The notes: generated by a model from the letters alone, not told the origin. A DNA stretch of 64,000 bases from Rhizobium sp. Root1334 (GCF_001426665.1 NZ_LMEY01000029.1:96957-160956), one strand, 5' to 3'. Positions 21,714 to 31,325 are shown, numbered from the stretch's first letter. Numbers and translations are program-made.

Positions 21714-22640
21714 ATGAATATCAGCGGCATCAGCTATTTCAACATTCAAACCGCCGGACCGCTAGCCGCCACCAGACAGCTGGCCACCTCCGGAAATCCA
21801 GTTACGTCTGCCACCTCCTATGGCGCGCCTGAACCTGCCGGTAACGACGGCGACATCGGAACATACGATAGTTTTGGCAAATTAGCCCCGATATCCGACA
21901 GCTTCGTAACATCGCAGCCGAACGGCTTTGAAATTTACATGCCGGTCCGCCCCGGGTTTTCGTCCAACAATTTAGCCCTGGCGGTGACCGATCCGGCGGC
22001 GGAACCATTCTCGTCGGGCAAGACAAAGACGGAAGTTGCCGAAGCAGCACGCAAGGCGATCGACAGCCGATACGCCCAGATGAGCGGGAACGGACAACCG
22101 TTCGGGTACAACAGTCATGAGGGCAAGGATTGGTATTCCGCCCTCGGCGATCTGGATCGCCGGGCTTTGAATGCCATGCGCACCGACACGACCGGGCTTT
22201 TTTCCAAAGAGGAAAAGGATATGGCGGCGTCAATCATGGCAAATCAGCAGGGGCTCGCCATGGGGCTCTATGCTGGCCCCATACGGCTGGCGGAAACATT
22301 CGTATCAGACCCTTCCAATCACATGGCAGTCGGGAAAGCCGGGGCGCTCTGGCTCGACAAGGTCAGCTATGAAGAGAAAACCACATCTATCGAATGGATG
22401 GAGCAGCGGGCAGCGACACAACGCCTCTATGAGCATGGCGCGGAGCATGCCGGGGTCGAGCCAGAGGACCTGAGTTCCGGCTTCTCATTTGTCGATATGT
22501 TGTTGCAGGCCTATAAAGACCTCGAACAGCTGGGCGAAGGGTACGATTTGAAGGATGTCCCGGCCTATCAGAAGGCGTTCGAACTCTTTGCGAACTACGC
22601 GCCAGCCAAACAACAGACTGCATCAACCTTATACCTTTGA
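21714..22640 (+). CDS. Unrecognised protein, 308 residues
   Basis: I do not recognise a family. The ATG at 21714 follows a strong AAGGAGGG site, so the start is well supported. There is no signal peptide or transmembrane segment. The N-terminal 100 residues are low in charge and rich in Ser/Thr/Ala/Pro; the rest is helical-looking and charged (ALGDLDRRALNAMRTDT, SYEEKTTSIEWMEQR, DMLLQAYKDLEQLGEGYD). Such a flexible N-terminus on a soluble helical body is seen in secreted or effector proteins, but this is only an impression. Codon use seems less GC-rich than its neighbours. Confidence 0.7.
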   Translation: MNISGISYFNIQTAGPLAATRQLATSGNPVTSATSYGAPEPAGNDGDIGTYDSFGKLAPISDSFVTSQPNGFEIYMPVRPGFSSNNLALAVTDPAAEPFSSGKTKTEVAEAARKAIDSRYAQMSGNGQPFGYNSHEGKDWYSALGDLDRRALNAMRTDTTGLFSKEEKDMAASIMANQQGLAMGLYAGPIRLAETFVSDPSNHMAVGKAGALWLDKVSYEEKTTSIEWMEQRAATQRLYEHGAEHAGVEPEDLSSGFSFVDMLLQAYKDLEQLGEGYDLKDVPAYQKAFELFANYAPAKQQTASTLYL

Positions 22641-22734
22641 TCACAGCGATCAGTTCGCCAATTTTCCCAATCGGAAAGTATGGCGTGACTTGTTTTGCTA
22701 CCTCGCGAGGGGCGTGCGACCGGCGGCGGCTTTT

Positions 22735-22773
22735 CAGTAAAAAAGCCGGCCGCAACGTTTGCTGCGGCCGGCT
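22735..22773 (-). terminator. Intrinsic terminator of the sdh operon
   Basis: A very strong stem: AGCCGGCCGCA pairs with TGCGGCCGGCT (22744-22773). Read on the minus strand it is followed by TTTTTT (22738-22743). It lies about 75 bases past the sdhB stop. Confidence 0.85.
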
Positions 22774-22848
22774 TCAATACATGAAAAGTGTCGATCTGGA
22801 TGAAGGCCGAGGCAAGTGGGCCTCCACGATCACCCCCACACCCAGTTA

Positions 22849-23628
22849 TCAGACGCGGCGTTCGACCATCATCTTCTTGATCTCGCCGATCGCCTTCGCC
22901 GGATTCAAACCCTTCGGACAGGTCTGGGCGCAGTTCATGATCGTGTGGCAGCGATAGAGACGGAACGGATCCTCAAGATTGTCGAGGCGCTCGCCCTTGG
23001 CTTCGTCGCGGCTGTCGATCAGCCAGCGATAGGCCTGCAGCAGCACAGCCGGGCCGAGATAACGGTCGCCATTCCACCAGTAGCTGGGGCACGAGGCGGA
23101 ACAGCAGGCGCAGAGAATGCACTCATAGAGGCCGTCGAGCTTCTGGCGATCCTCATGGCTCTGCTTCCATTCCTTGGCCGGTGTCGGCGAAACCGTCTTC
23201 AGCCAGGGCTCGATCGAGCGGTGCTGGGCGTAGAAATTGGTGAGATCCGGCACGAGGTCCTTGACAACAGGCATATGCGGCAGCGGGTAAACCTTTACCG
23301 CCCCCTTCACCTCGTCCATGCCCTTGGTGCAGGCCAGCGTATTGGTGCCGTCGATGTTCATGGCGCAGGAACCGCAGATGCCTTCGCGGCAGGAACGGCG
23401 CAGCGTCAGCGTCGGGTCGATCTTGTTCTTGATGTACAGAAGCGCATCGAGAACCATCGGGCCGCAGTCGTCGACATCGATATAGAACGTATCGATCGAC
23501 GGGTTCTTGCCGTCGTCCGGGCTCCAGCGATAGATGCGGAATTCGCGGGTATTGGTGGCACCGGCCGGCTTCGGCCAGACCTTGCCTTCCGTCATCGTCG
23601 AGTTCTTGGGGAGAGCGAGTTCAACCAT
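22849..23628 (-). CDS. sdhB: Succinate dehydrogenase iron-sulfur subunit
   Basis: Electron-transfer subunit of complex II, 259 residues. It carries the cysteine sets for three clusters: [15 protein letters not shown] for 2Fe-2[17 protein letters not shown] for 4Fe-4S, and [17 protein letters not shown] for 3Fe-4S/4Fe-4S. It passes electrons from SdhA to quinone at the inner membrane. It starts 12 bases past the sdhA stop and is the last gene of sdhCDAB. Confidence 0.97.
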   Translation of the reverse strand: MVELALPKNSTMTEGKVWPKPAGATNTREFRIYRWSPDDGKNPSIDTFYIDVDDCGPMVLDALLYIKNKIDPTLTLRRSCREGICGSCAMNIDGTNTLACTKGMDEVKGAVKVYPLPHMPVVKDLVPDLTNFYAQHRSIEPWLKTVSPTPAKEWKQSHEDRQKLDGLYECILCACCSASCPSYWWNGDRYLGPAVLLQAYRWLIDSRDEAKGERLDNLEDPFRLYRCHTIMNCAQTCPKGLNPAKAIGEIKKMMVERRV

Positions 23629-23640
23629 GGATCATTCTCC

Positions 23641-25485
23641 TCAATACACGCGTGCCTTGGGCTCGATCTTTTTCGGATCGATGCCTTCGGCCAGAAGTTC
23701 GGTGTGAACCGGACGATAGTCGAGACGGACTTCGCCGGCCTCGTTCACCCAGGACAGCGTATGCTTGCGCCAGTTGACGTCGTCGCGGCCGGCAAACGGG
23801 CCGTCGACAAAGTCCTCACGCGCATGGCTGCCACGGCTTTCCTTGCGGGCCTCGGCGCCGTAGACGGTGACGATGGCGTTGGCCATCAGGTTTTCCAGCT
23901 CCAGCGTTTCCACCAGGTCGGAATTCCAGATCATCGAACGGTCGGTGACCTTGACGTCGGCCAGTTCCTGCCAGATGGCGCTCATCCGCTTGCAGCCGCT
24001 CTCCAGCGATTCCTGGGTGCGGAACACGGCAGCGTCGTCCTGCATGGTCTTCTGCATCTTTTCGCGCAGAACCGCCGTCGGCGTGCCGCCATCGGCAAAC
24101 CGCAGCCTGTCAAAGCGCGTCATGATCTTTTCGCAGGCTTTTTCGTTGATCGGCGGGATCGGTGCGGCGCGGTCGATGACTTCACCGGCGCGGATCGCAG
24201 CGGCGCGGCCGAAAACCACGAGGTCGATCAGCGAGTTGGAGCCGAGACGGTTTGCGCCGTGCACCGAGGCGCAACCGGCTTCACCGACAGCCATCAGGCC
24301 CGGCAGCACACGCTCGGGATTTTCACCGTCGGCATTCAGCACTTCGCCCCAGTAGTTGGTCGGAATGCCGCCCATGTTGTAGTGAACGGTCGGCAGGACC
24401 GGGATCGGCTCGCGCGTCACGTCGACACCGGCAAAGATCTTGGCGCTCTCGGAAATGCCCGGCAGGCGCTCGTGCAGAACGGCCGGATCGAGATGGTCGA
24501 GATGCAGGTAGATATGGTCCTTGTTCTTGCCGACGCCGCGGCCTTCGCGGATTTCCAGCGTCATGCAGCGGGACACCACGTCGCGCGAGGCAAGATCCTT
24601 GGCCGATGGCGCATAGCGCTCCATGAAGCGCTCGCCTTCGGAATTGACGAGATAACCGCCTTCGCCGCGCGCGCCTTCGGTGATCAGGCAGCCCGAGCCG
24701 TAGATGCCGGTCGGGTGGAACTGGACGAACTCCATGTCCTGCAAAGGCAGGCCGGCGCGTGCCACCATGCCGCCACCGTCGCCGGTGCAGGTATGGGCCG
24801 AGGTCGCCGAGAAATAGGAGCGGCCATAGCCGCCGGTCGCCAGAACGACCATCTTGGCGGAGAAGCGATGGATCGTGCCGTCGTCGAGGTTCCAGGCAAC
24901 GACGCCGGTGCAGCGGCTGCCGTCATCCGACATGATCAGGTCGAGTGCGAAATACTCGATGAAGAATTCGGCGTTGTTCTTCAGAGACTGGCCATAGAGC
25001 GTGTGCAGGATAGCGTGGCCGGTGCGGTCGGCAACGGCGCAAGTGCGCTGTACCGGCGGGCCTTCGCCGTAGTTCTGCATGTGGCCGCCAAACGGCCGCT
25101 GATAGATCTTGCCTTCGGCATTGCGCGAGAACGGAACGCCATAATGTTCCAGCTCGTAAACGGCTTTCGGCGCTTCCATCGTCAGGTACTGCATGGCATC
25201 GACGTCGCCGAGCCAGTCGGAACCCTTGACCGTGTCATAGAGATGCCACTGCCAGCTGTCCGGCGTCATATTGGTCAGCGAGGCGGCAATGCCGCCCTGG
25301 GCTGCGACCGTATGCGAGCGCGTCGGAAAAACCTTGGTGATGCAGGCCGTCTTGAAACCCTGTTCGGCCATGCCAAGCGTTGCGCGCAATCCGGCGCCGC
25401 CGGCGCCGACGACGATGACGTCATAAGCATGGTCGACATAATCATAGGCGTGGCCGTTGATGAGCGGCGATGAGGTGGGTGCCAT
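23641..25485 (-). CDS. sdhA: Succinate dehydrogenase flavoprotein subunit
   Basis: Catalytic subunit of 614 residues oxidising succinate to fumarate. It has the FAD motif [14 protein letters not shown], the covalent-FAD histidine in [34 protein letters not shown], the catalytic arginine region [21 protein letters not shown] and the C-terminal [25 protein letters not shown]. Length and order match SdhA. It is 6 bases downstream of sdhD. Confidence 0.97.
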   Translation of the reverse strand: MAPTSSPLINGHAYDYVDHAYDVIVVGAGGAGLRATLGMAEQGFKTACITKVFPTRSHTVAAQGGIAASLTNMTPDSWQWHLYDTVKGSDWLGDVDAMQYLTMEAPKAVYELEHYGVPFSRNAEGKIYQRPFGGHMQNYGEGPPVQRTCAVADRTGHAILHTLYGQSLKNNAEFFIEYFALDLIMSDDGSRCTGVVAWNLDDGTIHRFSAKMVVLATGGYGRSYFSATSAHTCTGDGGGMVARAGLPLQDMEFVQFHPTGIYGSGCLITEGARGEGGYLVNSEGERFMERYAPSAKDLASRDVVSRCMTLEIREGRGVGKNKDHIYLHLDHLDPAVLHERLPGISESAKIFAGVDVTREPIPVLPTVHYNMGGIPTNYWGEVLNADGENPERVLPGLMAVGEAGCASVHGANRLGSNSLIDLVVFGRAAAIRAGEVIDRAAPIPPINEKACEKIMTRFDRLRFADGGTPTAVLREKMQKTMQDDAAVFRTQESLESGCKRMSAIWQELADVKVTDRSMIWNSDLVETLELENLMANAIVTVYGAEARKESRGSHAREDFVDGPFAGRDDVNWRKHTLSWVNEAGEVRLDYRPVHTELLAEGIDPKKIEPKARVY

Positions 25486-25491
25486 TGTGAA

Positions 25492-25872
25492 TTACCCTGC
25501 AAACGCGATCTTCAGGATGGCGAAAAGACAGAGCCCGCCAACTGCGATCGCAAAAAACGTATTGAGCATGACGAGGACGACCTTGGCGCCTTCGTTGTGA
25601 ACATAGTCCTCGATGACGACCTGCATGCCGAGCTTCATGTGGATCAGGCCGGAGATGACCACCAGCCCCATGATCACCGCCACGAAGGGGTTCGACAGGG
25701 CAACGACGACTTCAGCATAGGGCGCGCCTGCATATTTGATCAGGAACAGCACGAAGAAGATGATCAATGGCACGTTGGCGACGGCCGTCAGCCGCTGGCG
25801 CCAGAAATGATCGGTGCCTTCCTTGGCCGAACCGAGGCCGCGAACCTTGCCGAGGGGAGTACGCATATCCAT
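25492..25872 (-). CDS. sdhD: Succinate dehydrogenase membrane anchor SdhD
   Basis: Small membrane anchor of 126 residues with three hydrophobic segments (about 33-53, 57-78, 97-120). The N-terminus [22 protein letters not shown] and [15 protein letters not shown] are alphaproteobacterial SdhD signatures; the histidine of the second segment is a heme b or quinone-site candidate. It lies 15 bases past sdhC. Confidence 0.93.
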   Translation of the reverse strand: MDMRTPLGKVRGLGSAKEGTDHFWRQRLTAVANVPLIIFFVLFLIKYAGAPYAEVVVALSNPFVAVIMGLVVISGLIHMKLGMQVVIEDYVHNEGAKVVLVMLNTFFAIAVGGLCLFAILKIAFAG

Positions 25873-25887
25873 GGAATTCTTGTCCTC

Positions 25888-26280
25888 TCAGCGAACCGCG
25901 TAGCCGACGATCCAGATCAGCGCGGTAACCGCGACCGAACCGATCAGGTTGGCAATGGCAAGCTTGGTGGCGAAATGCTTCTCGTAGCCGTAGCCCAGAT
26001 CCCAGACAAAGTGCCTGAGACCGCCGAACAGATGATGCACCAGCGCCCAGGTATAGCCAAACAGAACGAGCTGGCCGATGATCGTGCCGAAGGCCCACAT
26101 GGCCCAGTCGTAATGTTCCGGTCCGCTGGCTGCGGCGATCAGCCACCATGCAACAAGCACCGTGCCGAAGTACAAGGCACAGCCGGTAATGCGGTGCACA
26201 ATGGACATGACCATCGTGGGGATAGGCTTATAGATTTGTAGATGCGGCGACAAAGGCCGGCTTTTGGTGACATTCGTCAT
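25888..26280 (-). CDS. sdhC: Succinate dehydrogenase cytochrome b556 subunit SdhC
   Basis: Membrane anchor of 130 residues with three transmembrane segments. It has RPLSPHLQIYKP near the N-terminus, SIVHRITGCALYFG containing the conserved Ser-x2-Arg quinone-site region, and HHLFGGLRHFVWDLG with the heme-ligand histidine candidates. First gene of sdhCDAB; the promoter must lie within 26281-26440. Confidence 0.95.
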   Translation of the reverse strand: MTNVTKSRPLSPHLQIYKPIPTMVMSIVHRITGCALYFGTVLVAWWLIAAASGPEHYDWAMWAFGTIIGQLVLFGYTWALVHHLFGGLRHFVWDLGYGYEKHFATKLAIANLIGSVAVTALIWIVGYAVR

Positions 26281-26374
26281 CTGAACCTCACGGAAGACCC
26301 GGAAAGATGCCCAAAAACTGGACTATTTTCATCCGGTATTGCACCTGATTGTGCGCAATTCAGTCAGCCGACGT

Positions 26375-26418
26375 TTAATCACCATATTGATTAACGACAA
26401 GTGTGTTTGCACTGCAAA
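26375..26418. promoter_or_regulatory. Palindromes in the sdh promoter region
   Basis: Two perfect inverted repeats 95-140 bases upstream of sdhC: TTAATCA, 6 bases, TGATTAA (26375-26394), and TTTGCA, C, TGCAAA (26406-26418). Both look like dimeric repressor or activator sites. No regulator is encoded next to them. The rest of 26281-26584 holds no gene. Confidence 0.45.
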
Positions 26419-26545
26419 ATCAATTTAATCGATTAGACGAAAATGTGGCGGCTTGACCGGCGCGATTCGCCCACCGCGTTAACGATAAGGCGTGAAAATT
26501 CAACGCAATCCGTGACTTTTGCGGGCATGTGCCCCACATTGCCCG

Positions 26546-26560
26546 TTAAGGATTTGTTAA
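26546..26560. promoter_or_regulatory. CtrA-like box TTAA-N7-TTAA
   Basis: TTAA at 26546 and TTAA at 26557 separated by exactly 7 bases, the spacing of full CtrA sites. It is 25 bases before the start of the exported Arg-rich protein gene. Confidence 0.4.
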
Positions 26561-26584
26561 GACCCATCCGGAGGGCTGCACGAA

Positions 26585-27211
26585 ATGCGTCCATTGAGCA
26601 TTCAGAATGCGACGAAAGTCTTGATCGCGGCGCTCGCTGTGATCCTCTCGTTCGCCAGTTTCGCCGAAGCACGTGATCGCAATGGCGAAAGAAATCACGT
26701 CCGCCGGCCGCATTTCGAACGGTCGCATGATCAGCGCCCCCATCGCGGACGGCAGGAAGCCATTTCCGGCGTCACGGCCGATCGCTACTATTACCGCCGC
26801 GACTGGCGAGATCGCGGATACCGCTATGATCGCCGGCATGACAGATTCCAGTTCGACAGGCGCCAGGCCAATCGCGGCCATTTCCAGCCGAGATATGGAC
26901 GTGACCGCTTTGACCCCACCCTCCCGGTGCGGGAATATCGTGGCCAGCGCCCAAGCGGCTGGAGCCAGTCCTATGGCGGCGACGGTTTCCCATCCTATGC
27001 CAATGGCGGCACCTATTTCGGCGGCTTGTCGGCCTGGACCGATCCCGGCAACGGCACCTATTTCAGCTCAGAGCGGAGCGGCTACGGTTACTTTCCGGAT
27101 GATACCGGCATGACCTATCCCGCGGTGCGCCCGAAAATCATCCACGTCAATCCGTCGACCAACGCGCGCGCCTGTTCCTGGGAATCCGGCGTTTGCGTGA
27201 TCCGGCGGTGA
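26585..27211 (+). CDS. Exported Arg/Tyr-rich protein of unknown function
   Basis: Protein of 208 residues with a signal peptide (hydrophobic about 11-27, cleavage near FAEA-RD). The first half of the mature part is extremely rich in Arg, Asp, His and Tyr with repeats like RRDWRDRGYRYDRRHDR; the second half is Gly/Ser/Tyr-rich, ending in a two-cysteine tail (ACSWESGVCVIRR). No known domain recognised. GGAGG at 26570-26574 supports the ATG at 26585. The composition suggests a cell-envelope or polyanion-binding protein, but this is inference. Confidence 0.7.
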   Translation: MRPLSIQNATKVLIAALAVILSFASFAEARDRNGERNHVRRPHFERSHDQRPHRGRQEAISGVTADRYYYRRDWRDRGYRYDRRHDRFQFDRRQANRGHFQPRYGRDRFDPTLPVREYRGQRPSGWSQSYGGDGFPSYANGGTYFGGLSAWTDPGNGTYFSSERSGYGYFPDDTGMTYPAVRPKIIHVNPSTNARACSWESGVCVIRR

Positions 27212-27230
27212 CAGATAGAGCCATAGCCGC

Positions 27231-27587
27231 ATGAGTGCCGATAAAGTTGCAATCCTTCTGCAAGACGTAAAAGAGCATCGCGCGGATCTCTTTCCGATTG
27301 TCGCGCGCCTGCGCGACGTGATTCTGGCCGCCGGTCCTGCGATTACCGAGGAGGTGAAGTATGGTGGATTGCTGTTTTCATCCGGCCAGAGCTTCTGCGG
27401 CGTTTTTCCCTACAAGGACCACGTGACGCTGGAATTCAGCCAGGGTGCATCCCTCACTGACCCGCATGGCTTCCTGTCCGGCGAGGGCAAGTACCGGCGC
27501 CACATCAAACTGGAGACCATGCAGGATATCGAGACAAGCCACGTTGCCGATTATATCACGGCAGCACATGCGGCGGTGAACACCTGA
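27231..27587 (+). CDS. DUF1801 (YdhG-like) protein
   Basis: Protein of 118 residues with the DUF1801 fold: EEVKYGGLLFSSGQSFCGVFPYKDHVTLEF and the closing RRHIKLETMQDIE. Bacterial members are small cytoplasmic proteins of unclear function, some linked to iron or ligand binding. It lies 19 bases past the exported-protein gene and may be cotranscribed. Confidence 0.75.
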   Translation: MSADKVAILLQDVKEHRADLFPIVARLRDVILAAGPAITEEVKYGGLLFSSGQSFCGVFPYKDHVTLEFSQGASLTDPHGFLSGEGKYRRHIKLETMQDIETSHVADYITAAHAAVNT

Positions 27588-27638
27588 CCGCCTGCGCTAT
27601 GGTTCGGCGCATCATCATTTGCCGCGCCGTGAAAGTCC

Positions 27639-28322
27639 TCAATCACAACCCGCGCTCAAAAAACGCCAGACCGTGGTCTTCTTGACCTCGCTGTCCTCCA
27701 GCGCCCGGGTCACCGGCACCTGGTAGGTCGCCAGCATCTGCATCCGGTCCCGCGGGCAATAGGCACGGCCGGGATCACCGACGAGGACATCGGCTCCCTC
27801 GGCGGCCAGCGCGCTCAGCCACCGCACGATCCGGTCGGCAAACGCCTTGTCATAAAAGACATCGCCAGCCAGATAGACATCCGCATCCCGCCCGGCGCCG
27901 ATCATGTCGAGGCCCGCGGAAGCGACGTCGACACCATTCAGCGCGGCATTGAGCCGGATCGCCGTTTCGGTCCACGGATCGATATCGACGGCCAGCACCG
28001 ACGATGCCCCTGCCTTCATCGCCGCGATCGCCACCAGACCCGAGCCGGAAGCGAAATCGATCACCCGCTTGCCGGCCACCAAATCCGGATGATCGAGAAT
28101 ATGCCGCGCCAGCCCCTGCCCACCCGCCCAGGCAAACGCCCAGAACGGCGGCGGCAAGCCTATCTCTTCCAGCTCTTCCTCCGTCTTCAGCCACAGATCA
28201 TGCGCTTCGCTGGCCAGATAGAGCCGCACCTCCGGCACATGCGGCGGCGCCATGATGTCCGTGTTCTCGCGGATGAAGGTTTCGGGATTGGTTTTCATGG
28301 AGTCTGTTTGATGATTGGCCAT
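27639..28322 (-). CDS. Probable ETF-beta protein lysine methyltransferase (METTL20-like)
   Basis: S-adenosylmethionine-dependent methyltransferase of 227 residues (219 if the second ATG at 28298 is used). The SAM site is KRVIDFASGSGLVAIAAMKAG with the following acidic loop VLAVDIDPW. Segments flanking it, FWAFAWAGGQGLARHILDHPD, YLAGDVFYDKAFADRIVRWL and VLVGDPGRAYCP, match human METTL20 (ETFBKMT) and its bacterial relatives, which trimethylate lysines on the electron-transfer flavoprotein beta subunit. It is often labelled a ribosomal-protein L11 methyltransferase-like protein, but it lacks the PrmA N-terminal domain. Confidence 0.8.
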   Translation of the reverse strand: MANHQTDSMKTNPETFIRENTDIMAPPHVPEVRLYLASEAHDLWLKTEEELEEIGLPPPFWAFAWAGGQGLARHILDHPDLVAGKRVIDFASGSGLVAIAAMKAGASSVLAVDIDPWTETAIRLNAALNGVDVASAGLDMIGAGRDADVYLAGDVFYDKAFADRIVRWLSALAAEGADVLVGDPGRAYCPRDRMQMLATYQVPVTRALEDSEVKKTTVWRFLSAGCD

Positions 28323-28337
28323 TAGGTTGACGGCACC

Positions 28338-28460
28338 TCTTCTCCCCAGCGGGGAGAAGGTGGCCCATGGGGCCGGATGAGAGGGCGGTACACTCAGACT
28401 CGCTGAAACACCCCCTCATCGCCTCACTTCGTTCGGCACTTCTCCCCGCAGGGGAGAAGA
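28338..28460. repeat. RIME-like palindromic repeat, copy 2
   Basis: Complete copy: outer stem CTTCTCCCC-GGGGAGAAG, GGCCC-GGGGCC hairpin, GGATGAGAGGG, spacer, CCCCTCATCGCCTCACTTCG, and a closing CTTCTCCCC-GGGGAGAAG. It separates the EVE gene from the methyltransferase gene. Confidence 0.75.
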
Positions 28461-28466
28461 GGAAGA

Positions 28467-28898
28467 TCACCGCGGCGGATTATCCAGCCCGCCGATCCGG
28501 CAGATTTCCAGATACTCCTCCTCGGTCACCGGCTGCACCGATAGCCGCATCGAGGTAACCAGCGCCATCTTCTCGAATTTCGGATTGGCCTTGATGTCCT
28601 TCAGCGATACCGGGTTCGGCAGGTCGCAGACGGCGCGGATATCGACGCAATCCCAGCGGGCATCGCCCTCGGCGGTCGAATCCGGGTGCGACAGTGCACA
28701 GACCTCGGTGATCCCGACGATCTCCAGTCCCTCGTTCGAGTGGTAGAAGAAACCCTTGTCGCCGATCTGCATCGCCCGCATGTTGTTGCGCGCCAGATAG
28801 TTGCGCACGCCCGTCCATTCGGTCCCCTTGGCACCCGCATCCTTCTGCATCGCCCAGGACCATTTGAACGGTTCGGACTTGTAAAGCCAATACCCCAC
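28467..28898 (-). CDS. EVE domain protein (PUA-like)
   Basis: Protein of 143 residues made of one EVE domain, a PUA-related fold that binds modified bases in DNA or RNA; human THYN1 is a relative. The N-terminus YWLYKSEPFKWSW, RNYLARNNMRAMQIGDKGFFYHSN and the late EYLEICRIGG are family signatures. It starts two bases past the YciI gene and is part of the tsaD-gpsA-YciI-EVE run. Confidence 0.88.
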   Translation of the reverse strand: MGYWLYKSEPFKWSWAMQKDAGAKGTEWTGVRNYLARNNMRAMQIGDKGFFYHSNEGLEIVGITEVCALSHPDSTAEGDARWDCVDIRAVCDLPNPVSLKDIKANPKFEKMALVTSMRLSVQPVTEEEYLEICRIGGLDNPPR

Positions 28899-28900
28899 GC

Positions 28901-29194
28901 TCAGGCCTCCGGCTTGTTGAAGACCCAGTTCCAGGGCTTGATATCGACATTGGAAAACAAGCCGGCCTTGGCATAGGGATCGGCGCTCGCGATGGCCCGC
29001 ACGTCCTCGATCGTCTCTGCCTTCAAAACCACCAGGCTGCCATTCGGCTTGCCGGCATCGTCAAGAAACGGACCGGCGAAGACCAGCGTACCCTTGGCGT
29101 TGAGATCGTTCAGAAACTCGACATGCGCGGGACGGGCGTCCATCCGCACCTGCAGGGCATTCGGCTTGTCCGTGCACAGAACCGCAAACAGCAT
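28901..29194 (-). CDS. YciI-like protein
   Basis: Small cytoplasmic protein of 97 residues with the YciI fold (ferredoxin-like, related to dehydrochlorinase-type enzymes). It has LCTDKPNALQVRMDARPAH with the conserved His, GTLVFAGPFLDDAGKPNGS, and DPYAKAGLFSNVDIKPW. The reaction is unknown. It lies 35 bases past gpsA and two bases before the EVE gene. Confidence 0.85.
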   Translation of the reverse strand: MLFAVLCTDKPNALQVRMDARPAHVEFLNDLNAKGTLVFAGPFLDDAGKPNGSLVVLKAETIEDVRAIASADPYAKAGLFSNVDIKPWNWVFNKPEA

Positions 29195-29229
29195 TGTGTT
29201 CTCCTTGATTGCCTATTCTTAGGAAGTGT

Positions 29230-30228
29230 TTATTCCTGCGTGATCGGCCGGGACATCAGCTGTTCCAGCGCCGTCTTCACGTCCATCTTTCCATCAATGA
29301 TCGCAGCCACCGCTTCGGTGACCGGCATATCGACACCCAGTTGCCGGGCCACATCGGCAGCGACGGAGGCAGCAAACGCACCTTCGACCAGCTCATTCGA
29401 ATGCCCCTTGGCACTGCCGCTCTGCCCGAGCGCGATGCCATAACGCAGATTGCGCGACTGATGGCTGGTTGCTGTCAACACCAGATCGCCAAGACCGGAC
29501 AGCCCGCGTACCGTATCCGCCTCGCCGCCCCGTGCCGCAACGAACCGTGACATCTCGGCCAGTCCGCGCGAAATCAGCGCCGCCCGGGCGGAATCGCCAA
29601 GACCTGCCCCTTCGACGATACCGCAGGCAATCGCCAGCACATTCTTCAACGCGCCGCCGAGCTGCACCCCAATACGGTCAGCCGACGGATAAAGACGAAA
29701 AGTCGCACCCGACAAGGCTTCGGCCAGAACCGCGGCCCGCTCGACAGAGCCCGCCGCAATCACCATCGCCGTCGGCAAGCCCTTGGCGATATCGGCGGCA
29801 AACCCCGGGCCGGAGAGCACGGCGACATTCTGCAGATGCAGCTCTTCCTCGACGACATCGGTCAGCAACCGGCCACTCGCCCGCTCCATGCCTTTGGCGC
29901 AGATCACCACATCGGCCCCCTTGCCGATGAAACCGTGCAATGACCGCCCAGCCTCGCGCTGCGCCTGCGATGGCATGGCGAAGAGCACGATGCCGGCACC
30001 CTCAAGAACGGTTGGGTCATCGGAAACAACAAGCGTTTCCGGCAGATCGATGCCCGGCAGCGCGCTGTCATTGCGGCCGGTTTGCTTGAATTCCTCGACG
30101 ATACTTTCGCGGCGGGTGAGCAGCGTCACCGGCACCTTGCCAGAGGCGGCGGCAACGGCGGCCAGTGCCGTTCCGAAGGCCCCGGAGCCAACGACGACGA
30201 TACGATCGGTATTCATGACGTCCGCCAT
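29230..30228 (-). CDS. gpsA: NAD(P)-dependent glycerol-3-phosphate dehydrogenase
   Basis: Makes sn-glycerol-3-phosphate from dihydroxyacetone phosphate for phospholipid synthesis; 332 residues from the chosen start. It has the cofactor motif [13 protein letters not shown], the [10 protein letters not shown] lysine loop, [17 protein letters not shown], and the substrate-site region [17 protein letters not shown]. The ATG at 30228 overlaps the tsaD stop as ATGA, which decides the start. The two genes are translationally coupled. Confidence 0.94.
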   Translation of the reverse strand: MADVMNTDRIVVVGSGAFGTALAAVAAASGKVPVTLLTRRESIVEEFKQTGRNDSALPGIDLPETLVVSDDPTVLEGAGIVLFAMPSQAQREAGRSLHGFIGKGADVVICAKGMERASGRLLTDVVEEELHLQNVAVLSGPGFAADIAKGLPTAMVIAAGSVERAAVLAEALSGATFRLYPSADRIGVQLGGALKNVLAIACGIVEGAGLGDSARAALISRGLAEMSRFVAARGGEADTVRGLSGLGDLVLTATSHQSRNLRYGIALGQSGSAKGHSNELVEGAFAASVAADVARQLGVDMPVTEAVAAIIDGKMDVKTALEQLMSRPITQE

Positions 30229-31325
30229 CACGCCTTTGCTCCCCGCTTGCCAAAGCCGATCAGGGCTTTCGCATCCGCATCCAGCGGCCAGCGCGAACGC
30301 GGCGCCACATCGAGATCATCGGCCGGCAATCCTGCCGCCATGCGCTCGGCCCCCGCCCAAGCGATCATTGCCGCATTGTCGGTGCACAGTTGCATCGGCG
30401 GCGCGATGAAGTGAAAGCCATTCTTGTCGCACAGCTCCTGCAGCGTCGCCCGCAGCGTCTGGTTGGCCGCCACCCCGCCGGCCACCACCAGCGCCGGATG
30501 CGTCACCGTGCCGGCAAACTGCTCCTTGAAGCGGGCAAGCCCGCGGCCGATGCGATCCTTCAGCGTGCGCGAAATCGCCTTCTGGAAGGAGGCGCAGATA
30601 TCGGCGATGTCCTGTTCGGTCACTGGCTCGATCGACTGCGCCGCCTGGCGCACGGCCGTCTTCAGGCCGGAAAATGAAAAATCGAGCCGCGCTTCGCCGA
30701 CCAGCGGACGCGGGAAGGAAAACCGGTCCGGATTGCCACTTTTTGCCGCACGCTCCACCGCCGGACCGCCAGGATAAGGCAGCCCCAGAAGCTTCGCGGT
30801 CTTGTCGAACGCCTCGCCCAGCGCATCGTCGATTGTCGTCCCCCAGCGCTCGTAGACGCCGACGCCCTTCACCAGGATCAGCTGTGTGTGGCCACCGGAA
30901 ACCAGCAGCATCAGATAGGGAAAGGCCAGCCCATCGGTCAGCCGTGCTGTCAGCGCATGACCTTCCAGATGATTGACGGCATAAAGCGGTTTTCCCGATG
31001 CCCGTGCCATCGCCTTGCCGGTCATCAGGCCCACAAGCAGGCCGCCGATCAGGCCGGGACCGCTGGTGGCGGCAATCGCATCGATATCCGCAAGGGTTAC
31101 CCCGGCGCGCAAAAGCGCTTCCTCGATCAACGTATCCAGCGCCTCGACATGGGCGCGCGCCGCGATCTCCGGGACGACGCCACCATAGGCGCTGTGCTCT
31201 TCCAGCTGGCTCAACACCACGTCGCCCAGAATTTCGCCGTGGCCGTTTTCGTCGCGCAACACGACGGAAGCTGCGGTCTCATCACAGCTTGTTTCGATAC
31301 CGAGGATGCGCAGGCGGGCAGACAT
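30228..31325 (-). CDS. tsaD: tRNA threonylcarbamoyladenosine synthase subunit TsaD
   Basis: Essential Kae1/TsaD ATPase of 365 residues that transfers the threonylcarbamoyl group to A37 of ANN-decoding tRNAs. It shows [15 protein letters not shown], the metal-binding HVEAL and HLEGHALT histidines, and [16 protein letters not shown] at 31325 (MSARLRILG) is the family start; the longer reading would cover the divergent hemC promoter. It is divergent from hemC with a 76-base gap, an arrangement common in rhizobia. Confidence 0.95.
   Translation of the reverse strand: MSARLRILGIETSCDETAASVVLRDENGHGEILGDVVLSQLEEHSAYGGVVPEIAARAHVEALDTLIEEALLRAGVTLADIDAIAATSGPGLIGGLLVGLMTGKAMARASGKPLYAVNHLEGHALTARLTDGLAFPYLMLLVSGGHTQLILVKGVGVYERWGTTIDDALGEAFDKTAKLLGLPYPGGPAVERAAKSGNPDRFSFPRPLVGEARLDFSFSGLKTAVRQAAQSIEPVTEQDIADICASFQKAISRTLKDRIGRGLARFKEQFAGTVTHPALVVAGGVAANQTLRATLQELCDKNGFHFIAPPMQLCTDNAAMIAWAGAERMAAGLPADDLDVAPRSRWPLDADAKALIGFGKRGAKA

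Noticed and set aside
22816..25473. 885-residue plus-strand frame over sdhA and sdhB
   Set aside because: Mirror frame of sdhAB; composition rich in His/Asp/Val/Gly typical of antisense frames in GC-rich genes.
28467..28898. EVE-domain protein considered as part of a modified-DNA restriction system
   Set aside because: No nuclease, helicase or methyltransferase partner of that kind adjacent; it belongs to the tsaD-gpsA-YciI run conserved in rhizobia.
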